DNA of 47,070 nt from Bacillota bacterium (GTDB lineage: Bacteria; Bacillota; Sulfobacillia; Symbiobacteriales; ZC4RG38): assembly GCA_021890795.1 (NCBI GenBank), contig JAKKUO010000015.1, positions 1-47,070 of the forward strand. The letters run 5' to 3'. This document shows, one piece after another, positions 1 to 7,360 of the stretch. Position numbers and translations under genes: made by a program. The stretch's first letter is position 1. Each line of letters starts with the position of its first letter. Under the pieces are notes generated by a model. The model ran no database searches and was not told the origin of the DNA. It was given only the letters and a program-made list of their open reading frames with translations.

Positions 1-2
1 GC

Positions 3-785
3 CTGAGCTCGCAAACGAGCCTGTTCTCGAAGGGAACCGCCGTTTACACACTTGACGGGACACGACCTTTCAGGGGCCGCCCTGACGTCGACGACAACCG
101 TACCATATTGGTACGTGTGATTGTTCCCAATAGCGACAACAGCCATGATAAGATTATCAAGGCCACCAACTCGCAAACGAGAATACCTGTGGCCTACTTA
201 CGTGCCACCGACCAAATCCAAAAGGACATTGAATTGTTCTTTGAAAGCAGAGGGTTATATTACGAAAGAAGAAAAAACGCCCACAAGAACAACAATCGAC
301 CAAAGGACAAGATTATAGCATTACCATATTTGGCCCAGGCTGTCATGGCAATTGTACTTCAGGAACCAAACAACTCGCGAGCTCGCCCGTCATCGCTCCT
401 AAAAGATCAGCAAGAGTATGAGCGGGTCTTTAACCGGGATTATCCAATCAAACTCTACTATGTCTGCGCTCGAATTATGAAAGCGATCGACTCTTTCCTG
501 CGAACCAATTTGCCAGAAGACATTGTAAAAAATCGAAACAATGTCCGCTTTCATCTAGCGATGTTTGCGACAGCACTGCGAGCCGGAAAGCCTCGTCCTA
601 CTCCGCAAGAAATAGCCGCTCTGCCTCCTGAAGAGTTCACTCCTGAGTTTCTCAGTTCGTGTCTAACAACGGTGTGGGAAGAACTCAAGAAGCAGTTGCG
701 AGGCACAACCACCCCAGATCATGTTGCAAAGTCACGCGAGTTTGTAGAAGCCCTCAAAGATAGGCTTGTGAAATCTTTTCGTTGA
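3..785 (+). CDS. AIPR-family (abortive phage infection) protein, C-terminal part, cut by the window edge
   Basis: The frame is open from base 3 to the TGA at 783-785 with no upstream stop, so about 260 C-terminal residues are visible and the true start lies outside the window; the TTG at 108 is internal. Early residues carry an SSQTS stretch, then VRVIVP and DKIIKATNSQT, followed by a downstream YERRK. This arrangement is typical of the AIPR domain (PF10592), named after abortive phage infection proteins. The molecular activity of the family is not well established, so a defence role is an inference. The gene is AT-richer and uses more A/T-ending codons than every other gene here, which suggests horizontal acquisition. 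It converges on the sugar operon and ends just before a strong hairpin. Family call is fairly sure; function is not. Confidence 0.7.
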   Translation: MSSQTSLFSKGTAVYTLDGTRPFRGRPDVDDNRTILVRVIVPNSDNSHDKIIKATNSQTRIPVAYLRATDQIQKDIELFFESRGLYYERRKNAHKNNNRPKDKIIALPYLAQAVMAIVLQEPNNSRARPSSLLKDQQEYERVFNRDYPIKLYYVCARIMKAIDSFLRTNLPEDIVKNRNNVRFHLAMFATALRAGKPRPTPQEIAALPPEEFTPEFLSSCLTTVWEELKKQLRGTTTPDHVAKSREFVEALKDRLVKSFR

Positions 786-799
786 CAAAGGTGGTAAGC

Positions 800-859
800 A
801 AGGGCCGAAGCCCCACCCAGGAACTTTATGGGACTTCGGCCCTTTCGACACTTCGTGTC
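800..859. terminator. Double hairpin between the AIPR gene and the ROK kinase gene
   Basis: AAGGGCCGAAG (800-810) pairs perfectly with CTTCGGCCCTT (834-844), followed at once by a small hairpin GACAC-TTC-GTGTC (847-859). It lies 15 bases after the AIPR stop and 23 bases beyond the stop of the convergent ROK kinase gene, so it may end transcription from both sides. There is no long T run, so efficiency is uncertain. It also marks the boundary between AT-rich and GC-rich DNA. Confidence 0.6.
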
Positions 860-881
860 CTTAATTCGATGCTGCAGCCGC

Positions 882-1778
882 CTACCCCTCCGCCAGGGCC
901 AGGGCGGCGGCGCCCAGAAGGCCGGCGTCGCCCCCGAGAGCAGCGGGGAGCACCTGGAGCCCCGCCCGGGCCTCCGGGAGCAGGGCTTCCTCCAGGGTGG
1001 CCATGAGGGGGCCGAAGAGCAGGTCCCCGGCCCCGAGGGCCACCGAGCCCCCCAGGACGATCCGGTCCGGGTTAAGGAAGCCCGCACCTACGGCCAGGGC
1101 CTGGCCGAGGGCCTGCCCGGCCTCCCGGAGGACGGCAAGGGCCCTTGCATCCCCTTCCCGGGCGGCGGCCACCACCTCCCGGGCCGAGGGGAGCCCCGTC
1201 GCCCGGGCCAGGGCGGGGCCGGAGGCGATGGCCTCCAGGCACCCCGCCCGGCCGCAGCTGCACCGAGGACCGCCCGGACGGACCACCACGTGGCCGATCT
1301 CGCCGCCCATCTCCCCAGGCCCCCGCCAGAGGCGGCCCTCCAGGACCACGCCGCCGCCGATGCCTGTGCTGACGGTGACGTAGAGGAGGCACCGGGCGCC
1401 GTGGCCGGCGCCGAACCGGTACTCCCCCAGGGCGGCCAGGTTAGCGTCGTTGTCGAAGGCGACGGGAAGCCCCAGTTCCCGCTCCAGGATCGACGGCAGG
1501 GGGATCCGGTTCCAGCCGGGGAGGTTGGGCGGGGAGAGGACCAGCCCCTCCCGGACCGAGAGGGGTCCGGGGCAGCCCACCCCGACTCGCTCCACGGGCT
1601 GCCCCGCCTGCTGAAGGGCCGTCCGGGCCGCCGCCACGATCCGCGCGATGACCGGCCCCGGCCCCTCGCCGGCGCCGGTGGCTACCTGCGCCCGGCTGAG
1701 GACCTCGCCGGACTCCGCCACCACCCCCGCGAGGATCTTGGTGCCGCCGATGTCGATGGCCAGCACGCTCCGGGCCAT
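882..1778 (-). CDS. ROK-family sugar kinase (glucokinase-like)
   Basis: A 298-residue cytoplasmic protein, the usual size for ROK kinases, predicted to phosphorylate a hexose with ATP. The ATP-binding loop DIGGTK is at residues 9-14, the catalytic aspartate lies in FDNDAN (108-113, probably D111), EIGH at 160-163 supplies a zinc ligand, and the zinc-binding CSCGRAGC spans 173-180. The motif continues LEAIAS, as in active glucokinases. It is the last gene of the minus-strand carbohydrate operon, just after the debranching-like enzyme, so it probably phosphorylates the monosaccharide released by the two glycoside hydrolases. Glucose is the simplest guess, but ROK kinases for fructose, mannose or N-acetyl sugars share these motifs. 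Confidence 0.9.
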   Translation of the reverse strand: MARSVLAIDIGGTKILAGVVAESGEVLSRAQVATGAGEGPGPVIARIVAAARTALQQAGQPVERVGVGCPGPLSVREGLVLSPPNLPGWNRIPLPSILERELGLPVAFDNDANLAALGEYRFGAGHGARCLLYVTVSTGIGGGVVLEGRLWRGPGEMGGEIGHVVVRPGGPRCSCGRAGCLEAIASGPALARATGLPSAREVVAAAREGDARALAVLREAGQALGQALAVGAGFLNPDRIVLGGSVALGAGDLLFGPLMATLEEALLPEARAGLQVLPAALGGDAGLLGAAALALAEG

Positions 1779-1782
1779 GGCT

Positions 1783-4308
1783 CTACCCCTCCAGCGTCAC
1801 AGAGCCTCCGGGCTCCAGCCGGGCCGCCTGGCCCCCGTACCGCAGGGTCACCGGCCCGGTGCCCCGGTTGGACGCCTCGATCCGGCCCGGCCCCAGGGTG
1901 AGGTCCACCAGGGCGGCACCTACCCGCACCCCCCGGACGGAGACCGCCGGCCAGTCCGCCGGGAGCCGGGGCGCCACCCAAAGCTCCCCGGCCAGGGCGT
2001 CGGGCCGGAGCCCCAACAGATACCGGCCCACCGCCTGCAGGAGCACGCTCACCGACCAGGCCTGGAGGAGACACCCGTTGAAGGCCTCCGGCCGGTCGCC
2101 CCGGTAGAGCTCCGGCGCCTGGCCGAACTCCCGGAGGAGGCTCGCCGCCAGGGTCCGGACCAGGTCCAGCCCCAGCTCCGTCTCCCCCCACCGGAGCGCG
2201 GCCATGGCCGACCAGCCGGTGACCAGGTTCCAGACGCACCCGTGGTGGTAGCTGATGGGGTCGTAGCCCGGGGCGTCCGCGGCCAGGGTCCGGATCCCGT
2301 GGGGCGCCCGGAGCCGGGGGTCCCCCAGGGCCCGGGCCGCCCGGGCCGCCCGGTCGGGGGTGAGCCGCTCGGCAAAGAGGAGGCTCACCGCGTAGTTGGG
2401 CCGCAGGGTGGGATCGCCGCTGCCGTCGGGTCGCAGCCGGTCGTAAGGATGTTCGGCGCCCGAAGGGAAGTAATCCTGCCAGAACCGCTCCTCCAGGGCG
2501 TCGGCCTCGGCCCGCCAGGCCCGGGCCGCCTCGGTCCGGCCCAGCCGCTCCGCCAGGTCCGCCCCCCGGCGCAGGGCGTGCCAGAAGAGCCCCTGGATCT
2601 CGCAGGCGCTTTTGCGCCGGTCGATGTGGTCCATCCAGGTGGTGTCCGGGATCGCCAGCGCGTGGGAGGTGCTGACCCCGGGGTCGACGCCGTGCTCGAG
2701 GTACCCGTCCCCGTCCCGGTCCTGCCGCCGGGCCCAGGCCAGGATCCGCTCCAGGGCCGGCAGCCACCGCTCCCCGAAGGCCAGGTCCCCGGACTGCTCC
2801 ACGTAGTCCACCAAAAGGGCCGCCAGGAGCAGCGGCCCGTCCGCGGAGGTGCCGTAGCCCATCAGGTGCATGAAGGCCGGGCCGGAGATGATGGTGGGCA
2901 GGTCCCCGGCCTGGGCCTCGGGCCGGTCCTCGAGAAGCTGGTGCCGGAAGTAGTTCTCCAGCACCTCCCGGACAAACCCCGTCGCTCCCGATGCCAGGAG
3001 CCCCATGGCCGCCCAGGCGGAGTCCCGGCTCCAGTAGTTGGGGAACCGGGGCAAGCCGGCGCAGATTCCGGCGCCGATCTCCGGGTGCCGGAAACAGAGG
3101 TGCTCCAGGGCCACCCGGGCGAAGGCCCAGGCCAGGTTCAGGTCCGGATCCGGAGTCGCCACCTGGTAGCTTTCCGCCAGGGCCGCCCGAAACCGGGCCG
3201 CGGTGGCCTCCTCCAGGGCGCCGGCCCGGCCCAGCACCTCCTGGACCTGGGGCCCGGGGTCCCCGCCGTCCACGGTGCCGGCCACGGCGAAGTCCAGGGC
3301 CACCGCCCCGCCCGGGGGCAGGGTGAGCCGGTAGGTGAGCCGCCCGGTGCCATCGGCCAGCTCCGCCCGGTCCGGCCGCCGGTCCGCCCCCAGGGCCACC
3401 CGGTAGGGAAGCTCCGGGGTGCTGCACCGGACGATCCCGTCCTCCCCCGCCTCGGCCCGGAGGGTCCGGAGCTGCACCCCCAGGAGGCCGTAGGGGACCA
3501 GCGCGGCGGCAAACTCCGCCACCAGGGTCAGGTCCACGGGCTCCGGCCGGCGGCTCCGGGCGGTGAACCGGATGACCGCCGCGGCCAGGCCCGGCGGCAC
3601 AAAGACCGTCCGGGTGACCGCCACCCCGGGAAGGGGCTCGGCCCGGGCCTCCAGCCGCCCCGGCCGGAGGATGGCTTCCACGGTGCTCTCCGCCAGGGGC
3701 CGCAGCGCCCCGTCCGGCCCCGCCGCCAGGAACCGGAGGGACCGGAGGAACCGGGCCGGCGGCAGGTAGAGGCCGCCGTTGTCGGTCTTGAGGCCAAACC
3801 AGTTCCAGTCGGCCGAGAGGTCCCCGGCCCGGCTCGCCACCGCAAAGGCCTGGCCGCCCGCCAGGGCCACCGGCTCCCCAAAGCCCTCCCGGGCCACGAG
3901 CGCCGGCTCCGGCCCCGCGACCTCATCCCGGAACCGGAAGGTGGTGTCGAGTTCCCCAAAGCCCAGGGGGCGGATGGCGATCACCACCTCGTGCTCGCCG
4001 GGGCTCAGTTCCGGCCCTTCCACCCGGAACCGGGACTCCTGCCCCACTTGCCAGGTGAGGGGTGAGTTGCCGCTCACCGCGTCGGCCCGGACCTCCCGGC
4101 CGCCGAGGCGGATCCAGACCCGGTCCCCGGGCACCGGCTCGCCGTCTACCAGGAGGCCCACGGCCACCGCGGAACCCGCCAGGGGCAGGGGCGGGTTGGC
4201 CAGGGCAAAGGTCCAGCCCAGCCCCGGTCCCAGGTTGCGGAGGGAACCCTTCACATAAGCCAGTTCCGTGTAGATCTCGCCCAGGTGCTTCTGTTGCTCC
4301 TGCTCCAT
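1783..4308 (-). CDS. Amylo-alpha-1,6-glucosidase-like glycoside hydrolase with N-terminal DUF6379/CGDB-like domain
   Basis: About 841 residues. I chose the ATG at 4308: GGGAGAGG lies just upstream, and the longer frame to 4431 would overlap the ATPase gene. Residues ~10-125 (GSLRN, VDGEPVP, GEHEV) resemble the small beta-sandwich domain of C-glycoside deglycosidase beta subunits (DUF6379/CGDB type). The middle and C-terminal parts look like an (alpha/alpha)6-barrel amylo-alpha-1,6-glucosidase/GH133-type enzyme, with NYWSRDSAWAAMGL, then DTTWMDHIDRRKSACEIQ. The second half also has SYHHGCVWNLVTGWSAM, typical of such barrels. There is no signal peptide, so it probably acts inside the cell on imported oligosaccharides. 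It sits between the transporter ATPase and the ROK kinase. The substrate is unknown; the N-terminal domain assignment is tentative. Confidence 0.72.
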   Translation of the reverse strand: MEQEQQKHLGEIYTELAYVKGSLRNLGPGLGWTFALANPPLPLAGSAVAVGLLVDGEPVPGDRVWIRLGGREVRADAVSGNSPLTWQVGQESRFRVEGPELSPGEHEVVIAIRPLGFGELDTTFRFRDEVAGPEPALVAREGFGEPVALAGGQAFAVASRAGDLSADWNWFGLKTDNGGLYLPPARFLRSLRFLAAGPDGALRPLAESTVEAILRPGRLEARAEPLPGVAVTRTVFVPPGLAAAVIRFTARSRRPEPVDLTLVAEFAAALVPYGLLGVQLRTLRAEAGEDGIVRCSTPELPYRVALGADRRPDRAELADGTGRLTYRLTLPPGGAVALDFAVAGTVDGGDPGPQVQEVLGRAGALEEATAARFRAALAESYQVATPDPDLNLAWAFARVALEHLCFRHPEIGAGICAGLPRFPNYWSRDSAWAAMGLLASGATGFVREVLENYFRHQLLEDRPEAQAGDLPTIISGPAFMHLMGYGTSADGPLLLAALLVDYVEQSGDLAFGERWLPALERILAWARRQDRDGDGYLEHGVDPGVSTSHALAIPDTTWMDHIDRRKSACEIQGLFWHALRRGADLAERLGRTEAARAWRAEADALEERFWQDYFPSGAEHPYDRLRPDGSGDPTLRPNYAVSLLFAERLTPDRAARAARALGDPRLRAPHGIRTLAADAPGYDPISYHHGCVWNLVTGWSAMAALRWGETELGLDLVRTLAASLLREFGQAPELYRGDRPEAFNGCLLQAWSVSVLLQAVGRYLLGLRPDALAGELWVAPRLPADWPAVSVRGVRVGAALVDLTLGPGRIEASNRGTGPVTLRYGGQAARLEPGGSVTLEG

Positions 4309-4396
4309 TGCGCGCGCCTCTCCCTGTGCCGATGGTTGAATGTTCGCCGTTCGAACGCAGCCTGCCGGTCCCCCGTCTGCCGTCCCCGGTCTGCCG

Positions 4397-5476
4397 TCAC
4401 CGCAGCCGGCGGCCTTCCTCGTCGCCGGCAAACCAGTAGACCCGGCCAGGGCGGGGCACCAGCCAGACCGGCCGGCCGCTCTCCACCCGGGTGCCCGCAG
4501 GCACCCGGGCTTGAGCCAGGATGCCGGCCACCTCCACCACCAGGTAGTCGTCGGACCCGAGTCTCTCGATGAAGGCCACCCGACCGGGGAGCGCCCCCGG
4601 GGTCTCCTCGTAGACCGGGGTCAGGTCCTCAGGCCGCACTCCGAGGGTGACCGCCCCCGCGGGCTCCCGGGGCGGCTGCAGCCCGTGGCCCAGGGGGACC
4701 CGCACCCCGCCGGTGACAAAGGCGCCGCCTTCCAGCCAGCCGTCGAAGAAGTTCATCGGCGGGGCCCCGATGAAGCCGGCGACGAAGCGGTTCACCGGGT
4801 CGTAGTAGACCTCTTCGGGGGTGCCTACCTGCACGATCCGGCCGTTGTCGTAGACCGCGATCCGGTCCGAGAGGGTCATGGCCTCGGCCTGGTCGTGGGT
4901 GACGTAGATGACCGTCAGCCCCAGCTTCCGGTGCAGGTTCTTCAGCTCCGTCCGCATCCGGAGCCGGAGCTTGGCGTCCAGGTTGGAGAGGGGCTCGTCG
5001 AGGAGCAGCACCTCCGGCTCCAGGACCAGGGCCCGGCCCAGGGCCACCCGCTGCCGCTGGCCGCCGGAAAGCTCCGCGGGCCGCCGGTGCTCAAGACCCT
5101 TGAGGTCCAGGAGTTCGCACGCCCACTCCAGCTTCCGCTGCCGCTCCGCCGGCGGCACCCCCTTGACCTTGAGGCCAAAGACGATATTGGCCGCCACGGT
5201 CATGTGCGGGAACAACGCGTAGCTCTGGAAAACCATCGCAATATTCCGATCCTTTGGCGGCAGATCGTTGGCCCGGCGGCCGGCGATGTAGAGATCCCCC
5301 TCGGTGATCTCCTCCAGCCCGGCGATCATCCGCAGGGTAGTGGACTTGCCGCAGCCCGAGGGGCCCACCAGGGTGAGGAACTCCCCCCGGGCCAACTCCA
5401 GGTTGATGTTCCGGACGGCAAAGCGCTGGGAGTTGGGGTAGCGCTTGCCGACCCCCCGCAGCACCACGTGGGACAT
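4397..5476 (-). CDS. Sugar ABC transporter ATP-binding protein (MalK/MsmK/UgpC type)
   Basis: A 359-residue ATPase that should energise the importer encoded upstream. Walker A GPSGCGKS is near residue 38, the Q-loop is in VFQSYALFPH, the signature is LSGGQRQR, and Walker B is VLLLDEPLSNLDAKLR with the switch histidine in YVTHDQAEAM. The C-terminal ~120 residues form the regulatory/OB-like extension of MalK-type ATPases, with GAPPMNFFDG at its start and GVRPEDLTP later. The TAGGAGG ribosome site supports the ATG at 5476. In many Firmicutes one MsmK-like ATPase serves several importers, but here it is in the same operon as its permeases, so a dedicated role is likely. Confidence 0.93.
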   Translation of the reverse strand: MSHVVLRGVGKRYPNSQRFAVRNINLELARGEFLTLVGPSGCGKSTTLRMIAGLEEITEGDLYIAGRRANDLPPKDRNIAMVFQSYALFPHMTVAANIVFGLKVKGVPPAERQRKLEWACELLDLKGLEHRRPAELSGGQRQRVALGRALVLEPEVLLLDEPLSNLDAKLRLRMRTELKNLHRKLGLTVIYVTHDQAEAMTLSDRIAVYDNGRIVQVGTPEEVYYDPVNRFVAGFIGAPPMNFFDGWLEGGAFVTGGVRVPLGHGLQPPREPAGAVTLGVRPEDLTPVYEETPGALPGRVAFIERLGSDDYLVVEVAGILAQARVPAGTRVESGRPVWLVPRPGRVYWFAGDEEGRRLR

Positions 5477-5488
5477 CGGCTCAGCCTC

Positions 5489-6322
5489 CTACTTCACCGC
5501 ACCGGCGGTCAGGCCGGCCTGCATGTACTTCTGGACCAGGAAGCTGAAGAGGATGACAGGCACGGAGATGACCACGGCCAGGGCCGCCAGGAGGTTCTTC
5601 TGGGGCGTCCAGGCCATCACCCGCAGCAGGTAGACCGGCAGCGTCGCCCCTTCCGGATTGGTGAAGGTCAGGTAGTACGCGAAGATGAACTCGTTCCAGG
5701 AGAGCAGGAAGGTGTAGATCGCACCGGCCGCCAGCCCCGGTGCGGCCACCGGCAGAAGGATTCGGGTGAAGGTGTAGAGCCGGGAGCAGCCCAGGATCGC
5801 CGCCTGCTCCTCCAGGTCCTTGGGGATGCCCTGGAAGACGCCGATGGACATGAAGATGACGTAGGGCAGGGAGAGCAGGGTGTGGGCCAGGGCCACCTGC
5901 ACCTCCACCGGCAAGGCATTCAGCGGCGGCTTGTAGAACCGCTCCACCACCGGGATCACCGTGGCGATGTCCGGGAAGAGCCGGAGGGAAAGCAGGGTGA
6001 AGATCAGCACCCCGTAGCCGGCGAACCGGTACCGGGCCAGGGCGTAAGCCGCCGGGGCCCCCAGGGTGAGGGAGAGGGCCACGGTGTACAGGGCGATCCG
6101 GACGCTGGTCACACCGGCGGCCCAGAAATCGCCCCGGGAGACCAGGTACCGGTACATCTCAAAGGTGGGGGCAAAGGGCCAGAGGGGCTCGGGGTACCGG
6201 CCGCCGGTGACGATGGAGGCCCGGTCGGCGATGGAGTACTTGAACAGGATGTAAAGAGGAAAGAGGATCATGAAAAGGGCAACGGCGAGTCCCAGTGCCC
6301 AGCCGAGGCGGATGCGCTTCAC
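5489..6322 (-). CDS. Carbohydrate ABC transporter permease (MalG-like)
   Basis: A 277-residue polytopic membrane protein starting at GTG 6322 behind GGGAGGTGACC. The N-terminal segment LGWALGLAVALFMILFPLYI is the first membrane helix and about six are visible. The coupling loop that contacts the ATPase has the EAA-type motif EEQAAILGCSRLYTFTRILL, followed by PVAAPGLAAG. The end, FLVQKYMQAGLTAGAVK, is typical of MalG/LacG C-termini. It lies 12 bases downstream of the partner permease, consistent with translation from one transcript. Confidence 0.92.
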   Translation of the reverse strand: MKRIRLGWALGLAVALFMILFPLYILFKYSIADRASIVTGGRYPEPLWPFAPTFEMYRYLVSRGDFWAAGVTSVRIALYTVALSLTLGAPAAYALARYRFAGYGVLIFTLLSLRLFPDIATVIPVVERFYKPPLNALPVEVQVALAHTLLSLPYVIFMSIGVFQGIPKDLEEQAAILGCSRLYTFTRILLPVAAPGLAAGAIYTFLLSWNEFIFAYYLTFTNPEGATLPVYLLRVMAWTPQKNLLAALAVVISVPVILFSFLVQKYMQAGLTAGAVK

Positions 6323-6334
6323 CGGGTCACCTCC

Positions 6335-7216
6335 CTAGGCCTTCACCAGGTGGGTTTCCAGGAATCGGAGGATCCGGTTCAGGACCCCAGTGGTGACCGC
6401 GATCAGGACCACCAGGACCAGGGCCAGGGCTGCGGCGTACGAGGGCCGCTTGGCCACGTGGTAGGCGTGATCGATGAGGGTGCCGAGGACCGGGAAGCTG
6501 GGGGCCAGGATGTACGGGAAGATGAACTCCTTCCAGGCCTCGATGGACCGGAGGACCAACACCGAGGCCATGGCCGGCACCAGCTGCGGCACCGTGATGT
6601 ACTTGAACTGCTGCCACGAGGTCGCCCCCATGGTCCGGGCGGCCTCGTACTGCTCCTCGCTGATGGAGCCGAGCCCCGCCAGCAGGATCAGCATCGAGAT
6701 GGGCATGTCCCGCCAGGTCTTGCCCAGGAGAGCCAGTCCCAGGGCGAGGGGCTCGGAGGCGTACCAGTTGATAGGTGCAGAGACCAGCCGAGGAAACCAG
6801 CCGAAACGGCCCATAAGGAGGTCGTTCACGTGGCCGTAGGGGACGCTGAAGAGGAGGCTGATGATCACCGCGGTGACCACCGACGGGATGGCGATGGGCA
6901 GCATGAAGATGGCCCGGACCATCCCCCGCAGCCGGAACTCCCGGTGAACCAGGAGGGCAAGCCCCAGCCCCACCAGCAGCTGCAGCGGTGTGCCGATGAC
7001 CACGAACACCGTGGTACGCCGGAGGGCCGCCCAGAACTCCGGGGAAGCCAGCATCTCAGCGTAGTTGCCCAGGGACGGGTAGGCCTCGGCCCCCGGCGGC
7101 CCGTAGAGCAGGGAGATGGTCACCATCTCGTAGAGGATCAGCCCGAAGGCGGTCACCAGGTAGAAAAAGGCGGGAAAGAGCATGAGCCACATGTAGAGTC
7201 GCTGTCGCCGGCCCAC
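6335..7216 (-). CDS. Carbohydrate ABC transporter permease (MalF-like)
   Basis: A 293-residue membrane protein. The frame is open to 7300, but I chose the GTG at 7216: GGGGGGTGA lies 5 bases upstream, and the extra 28 residues would be encoded inside a palindromic hairpin. The first helix is in LYMWLMLFPAFFYLVTAFGL. The coupling motif is EEQYEAARTMGATSWQQFKYI, followed by TVPQLVPAMASV. It forms the inner-membrane channel with the MalG-like subunit. It is separated from the binding-protein gene by 144 bases that hold two strong stem-loops. Confidence 0.9.
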   Translation of the reverse strand: MGRRQRLYMWLMLFPAFFYLVTAFGLILYEMVTISLLYGPPGAEAYPSLGNYAEMLASPEFWAALRRTTVFVVIGTPLQLLVGLGLALLVHREFRLRGMVRAIFMLPIAIPSVVTAVIISLLFSVPYGHVNDLLMGRFGWFPRLVSAPINWYASEPLALGLALLGKTWRDMPISMLILLAGLGSISEEQYEAARTMGATSWQQFKYITVPQLVPAMASVLVLRSIEAWKEFIFPYILAPSFPVLGTLIDHAYHVAKRPSYAAALALVLVVLIAVTTGVLNRILRFLETHLVKA

Positions 7217-7239
7217 GGGGTCACCCCCCAGGTGATGTC

Positions 7240-7322
7240 GGGGGCCCGCACCGGTGCGGACCCCCGCCGCGCCTGTAGCCAGGGCGGCCAGGCCCGGCAC
7301 GGCAGGCTTCCGCCGGGCCTGG
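7240..7322 (-). other. Two stem-loops between the binding-protein and permease genes
   Basis: CCAGGCCCGGC (7288-7298) pairs with GCCGGGCCTGG (7312-7322), an 11-bp perfect stem with a 13-base loop. Next to it lies a 26-base near-perfect palindrome (7240-7265, centre ACCGGT). Neither is followed by a T tract on the minus strand. Such hairpins often protect the 3' end of binding-protein mRNA or attenuate transcription, so that binding protein is made in excess over permeases. That role is inferred here. Confidence 0.6.
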
Positions 7323-7360
7323 CTGCCGGCATCTTTCTCCTCAGATCCGCTGCCCTGCTG

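Noticed and set aside
4309-4431. N-terminal extension of the debranching-like enzyme
   Set aside because: It overlaps the ATPase gene, lacks a ribosome site and is unlike the folded domain; ATG 4308 has GGGAGAGG.
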